From: Nemopilema nomurai
Lineage: Eukaryota > Cnidaria > Scyphozoa > Rhizostomeae > Rhizostomatidae
Assembly (NCBI GenBank): GCA_003864495.1
Contig: ML133428.1
Coordinates: 1,488,001-1,552,000, forward strand
Length of the DNA: 64,000 bases
Direction: 5' to 3'
Below, piece after piece: positions 61,947 through 64,000 of the stretch (its first letter is position 1; each line of letters starts with the position of its first letter). A program made the translations under genes and the position numbers. Under the pieces are notes generated by a model. It saw only the letters and a program-made list of their open reading frames with translations, did not search any database and had not been told where the DNA came from.

Positions 61947-62980
61947 TCAGAGTTCGTCTCTTGAACCTTTTCCTTTTATTTCAACTAGCTTCGTGTTTCG
62001 TTGAGGCTTCCATTTCATCAATTTTGCATACTTCTTAAGGAGTTGTTTCCAATATTCTTCGATGTCTTTCATCCGCAAATGTGAAAGAATGAACTTCTTG
62101 CCTCTGAATGAGAGGGATTGCGAAGAGCAATTAATTCAACACGGAAAATGATGGGACAAAGAAGTGAAGCGGCCTAAGAGCCCGCCCCTTGGGCACAAGA
62201 TCATACTGTTGCTGTTTGAGTTTGCACAAAACTTGTGTTCTGGGTCTGTCTATCTCTTTCATCTCGCCACCTGTTCACACAGCGGCCCACTAGCTTACGT
62301 TGCAAGGCTATTACCTTGGATCCTTAGCCCTCTCATGCTGCCATATTAAAAAGGGCGGCAACAATAAGCCTTGCTTCATGCAACAGATAATAGTTTGTTA
62401 GCAGCTCAAATTAGAATTGTAGTTTGTCAAAAGCGCAACAACAACTCACCTTTCTGCAATTTCCTTCACAACTTCGTCATTCGCTCGTGCAAATTCAATC
62501 AAGTCTCTGCAAGTTTAGACGAGAAAAATATCAGCTCCTCATCCCAAGATATTCTTAGCAAGTACCGTACCATTATCGGACCACGAAGGAAATACAAATC
62601 GATCCGACCACAACCCATACATGATTTATTTGAAAAAGCCTTAGTGTACCTTGTTTTTGACCAAACAGTGACACAAGGGTAATTGCACCACAAAAGGTTA
62701 CGTCTATGAATAGCGCAAACCATTTTGTCGGCCTCATTGAAAGATTATTGCATCATGTATTCGTTTCAAACAGCTCAGATAAATGATACTGCAGGCTCAG
62801 AACTGTAATTACCTGACATTTGAGAGATCAGTGTCTACCGGTATATAATGCACCCAGGGCTTCAAGGCGGGGTAGAAGAACTCCTTCCATTCATGACCAA
62901 CGTGGAAAACGACAGAGTCGCATAAAAACAAATGCTTGAATCGGAAACTAGCTGCAACACCACGGAAGTTAAAAAGATAC
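61947..62980 (-). CDS. POGLUT1: POGLUT1 (Rumi/CAP10 protein O-glucosyltransferase), last three exons
   Basis: Exons are 62812-62980, 62450-62506 and 61947-62103. The first reads [20 protein letters not shown], then [20 protein letters not shown] and [10 protein letters not shown], the conserved C-terminal half of the CAP10 glycosyltransferase domain of POGLUT1. The second gives [18 protein letters not shown]. The third gives [18 protein letters not shown] and ends RDEL-stop, an ER-retrieval signal where human has KTEL. POGLUT1 transfers glucose (and xylose) from UDP-sugars to serines in Notch-type EGF repeats inside the ER. The N-terminal exons lie beyond the right edge. Frame breaks at the end of the first exon: four A residues (62818-62821) give SKCQ, while three would restore SNV and join exactly in phase 2 to the next exon. 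The break is either a base-calling slip or a real frameshift. Confidence 0.93.
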
Positions 62981-64000
62981 CTAGAAATAAATAAACTTCA
63001 ACGTTACACAACGGCTTTATACGTGGGTTTTTCTAGTATATAACTCTAAAGCAAGCGTTTACCGTGGTCTTAGGATCTGAAATGCGACTTGATATGGTTA
63101 GGGGGTAGGGTGTGTTTAATCTACGCTTTTAATCATACCACGAGATACTTGTTCCTGTAAGGAAACTAGGCCACTGATAACACTCCAGACAAATGTTTTG
63201 GGCTCCCACTGCAAGACAACCCACTACTGAGTCTGAAGAAAAAAAACAAGTCTTTTCTCAAGTGCATTGCACTGGTACCCCTGAGAAAAACTTTTTAGTG
63301 GCAGCTTATCAAAGCCTTGGAACCAGAAGCTGGCTAGTACCAAAAAGACAACAAATTTAGCCTGGATTGATGGTAAGTGAACTCAACATATGATAGCACG
63401 CTGGTAATGGCGATAGGACCAGCTAGAGAAAACTGCAAATGCTTTCGCATTATTGTGCTCCCTTATAGTAATTGGTGTCGCATGATCACGGCCTATTATC
63501 TACAACAGCTTCAATAAACGTTGAAGGCAATCAACTTGGATGCAAGAATACAAAGCGACTGAGTGCCATTCAAGGAACATTCCCTTAGCACCAGCCAGCA
63601 GCTCGTTCGTTAGTCGCTACAAGAAACTACAGCCTTGCTTCCAATGTTGCCTTTCTTCGTCTACCTCTACGGCTAGTTTTACTTTTATCTTCATCTGACA
63701 ACAATGCTACGAATTTCCGAGTATCAGTGGTCTTTACTGAATTTCGTGCACCAAAAATGACTGTGTAAAATTCGATGAAGTTTTTCTAGGTACATTCACT
63801 GTGTAGGGCCCAAGACAACCATAGATGAAAAAATCTTAACTCGAACGTGCGTGTTTCTCATCTTAGAATCTATATGTTATTACAAGCAGCATTGTGCTTT
63901 GTTTTGCGCTGTTACACAACTACACTGTCTCTTTTTTTCTTTTTCTTTATCTATCTTTTGTTTATAGATCTGATTCAGCAAAATGGACAATGTATAATAT
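62981..64000 (-). other. POGLUT1: POGLUT1 intron (partial)
   Basis: Sequence upstream of the acceptor before YLFNFRG. I looked for the preceding POGLUT1 exon, which should end in a Lys/Tyr-rich stretch in phase 2, and did not find it before the right edge. Confidence 0.55.

Overview
This is a stretch of intron-rich animal nuclear DNA. It is AT-rich, none of the real genes is a long single ORF, and exons are short, bounded by GT/AG sites and joined in consistent phase. The genes recognised (COG5, a two-pore K+ channel, an L1-like immunoglobulin protein, an SLC16 transporter and POGLUT1) occur together only in metazoans. Compact introns of about 0.3-3 kb, invertebrate-like divergence and a Penelope-type endonuclease relic suggest an invertebrate, possibly a cnidarian, but the sequence alone does not fix the phylum.

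Layout, left to right. From 1 to 33278 lies COG5 on the minus strand: 18 coding exons were rebuilt with unbroken phase (671 codons), and only the C-terminal exons are missing, beyond the left edge. Its intron 13 is 19.65 kb long and contains a complete two-pore-domain potassium channel gene on the opposite strand (about 17003-22444). Next come three complete minus-strand genes: a 437-residue four-Ig, single-pass surface protein (34590-40173), an unrecognised 393-residue cysteine-rich type I membrane protein (43406-47394) and a 473-residue SLC16 (monocarboxylate-transporter-like) carrier (48750-55779). The last three exons of POGLUT1, also minus strand, lie at 61947-62980; the rest lies beyond the right edge. 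All five host-level genes are therefore co-oriented, and only the nested channel runs the other way.

The proteins do not form one pathway. COG5 (Golgi tethering) and POGLUT1 (ER O-glucosylation of EGF repeats) are secretory-pathway housekeeping proteins, and the other four are plasma-membrane proteins: a channel, an adhesion or recognition protein, an orphan receptor-like protein and a transporter.

Non-coding content includes a ~430-bp element with Tc1/mariner-style termini in a COG5 intron, a second ~215-bp inverted-repeat element beside a GIY-YIG (Penelope-like) relic in SLC16 intron 1, and several minisatellites (20-bp, 33-bp, 15-bp, 5-bp and 4-bp units). One minisatellite abuts and resembles the COG5 exon 10 splice acceptor. 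POGLUT1 carries an apparent one-base frameshift in a homopolymer. Exon boundaries come from reading splice sites and conserved protein sequence by eye; no alignment or transcript was available.
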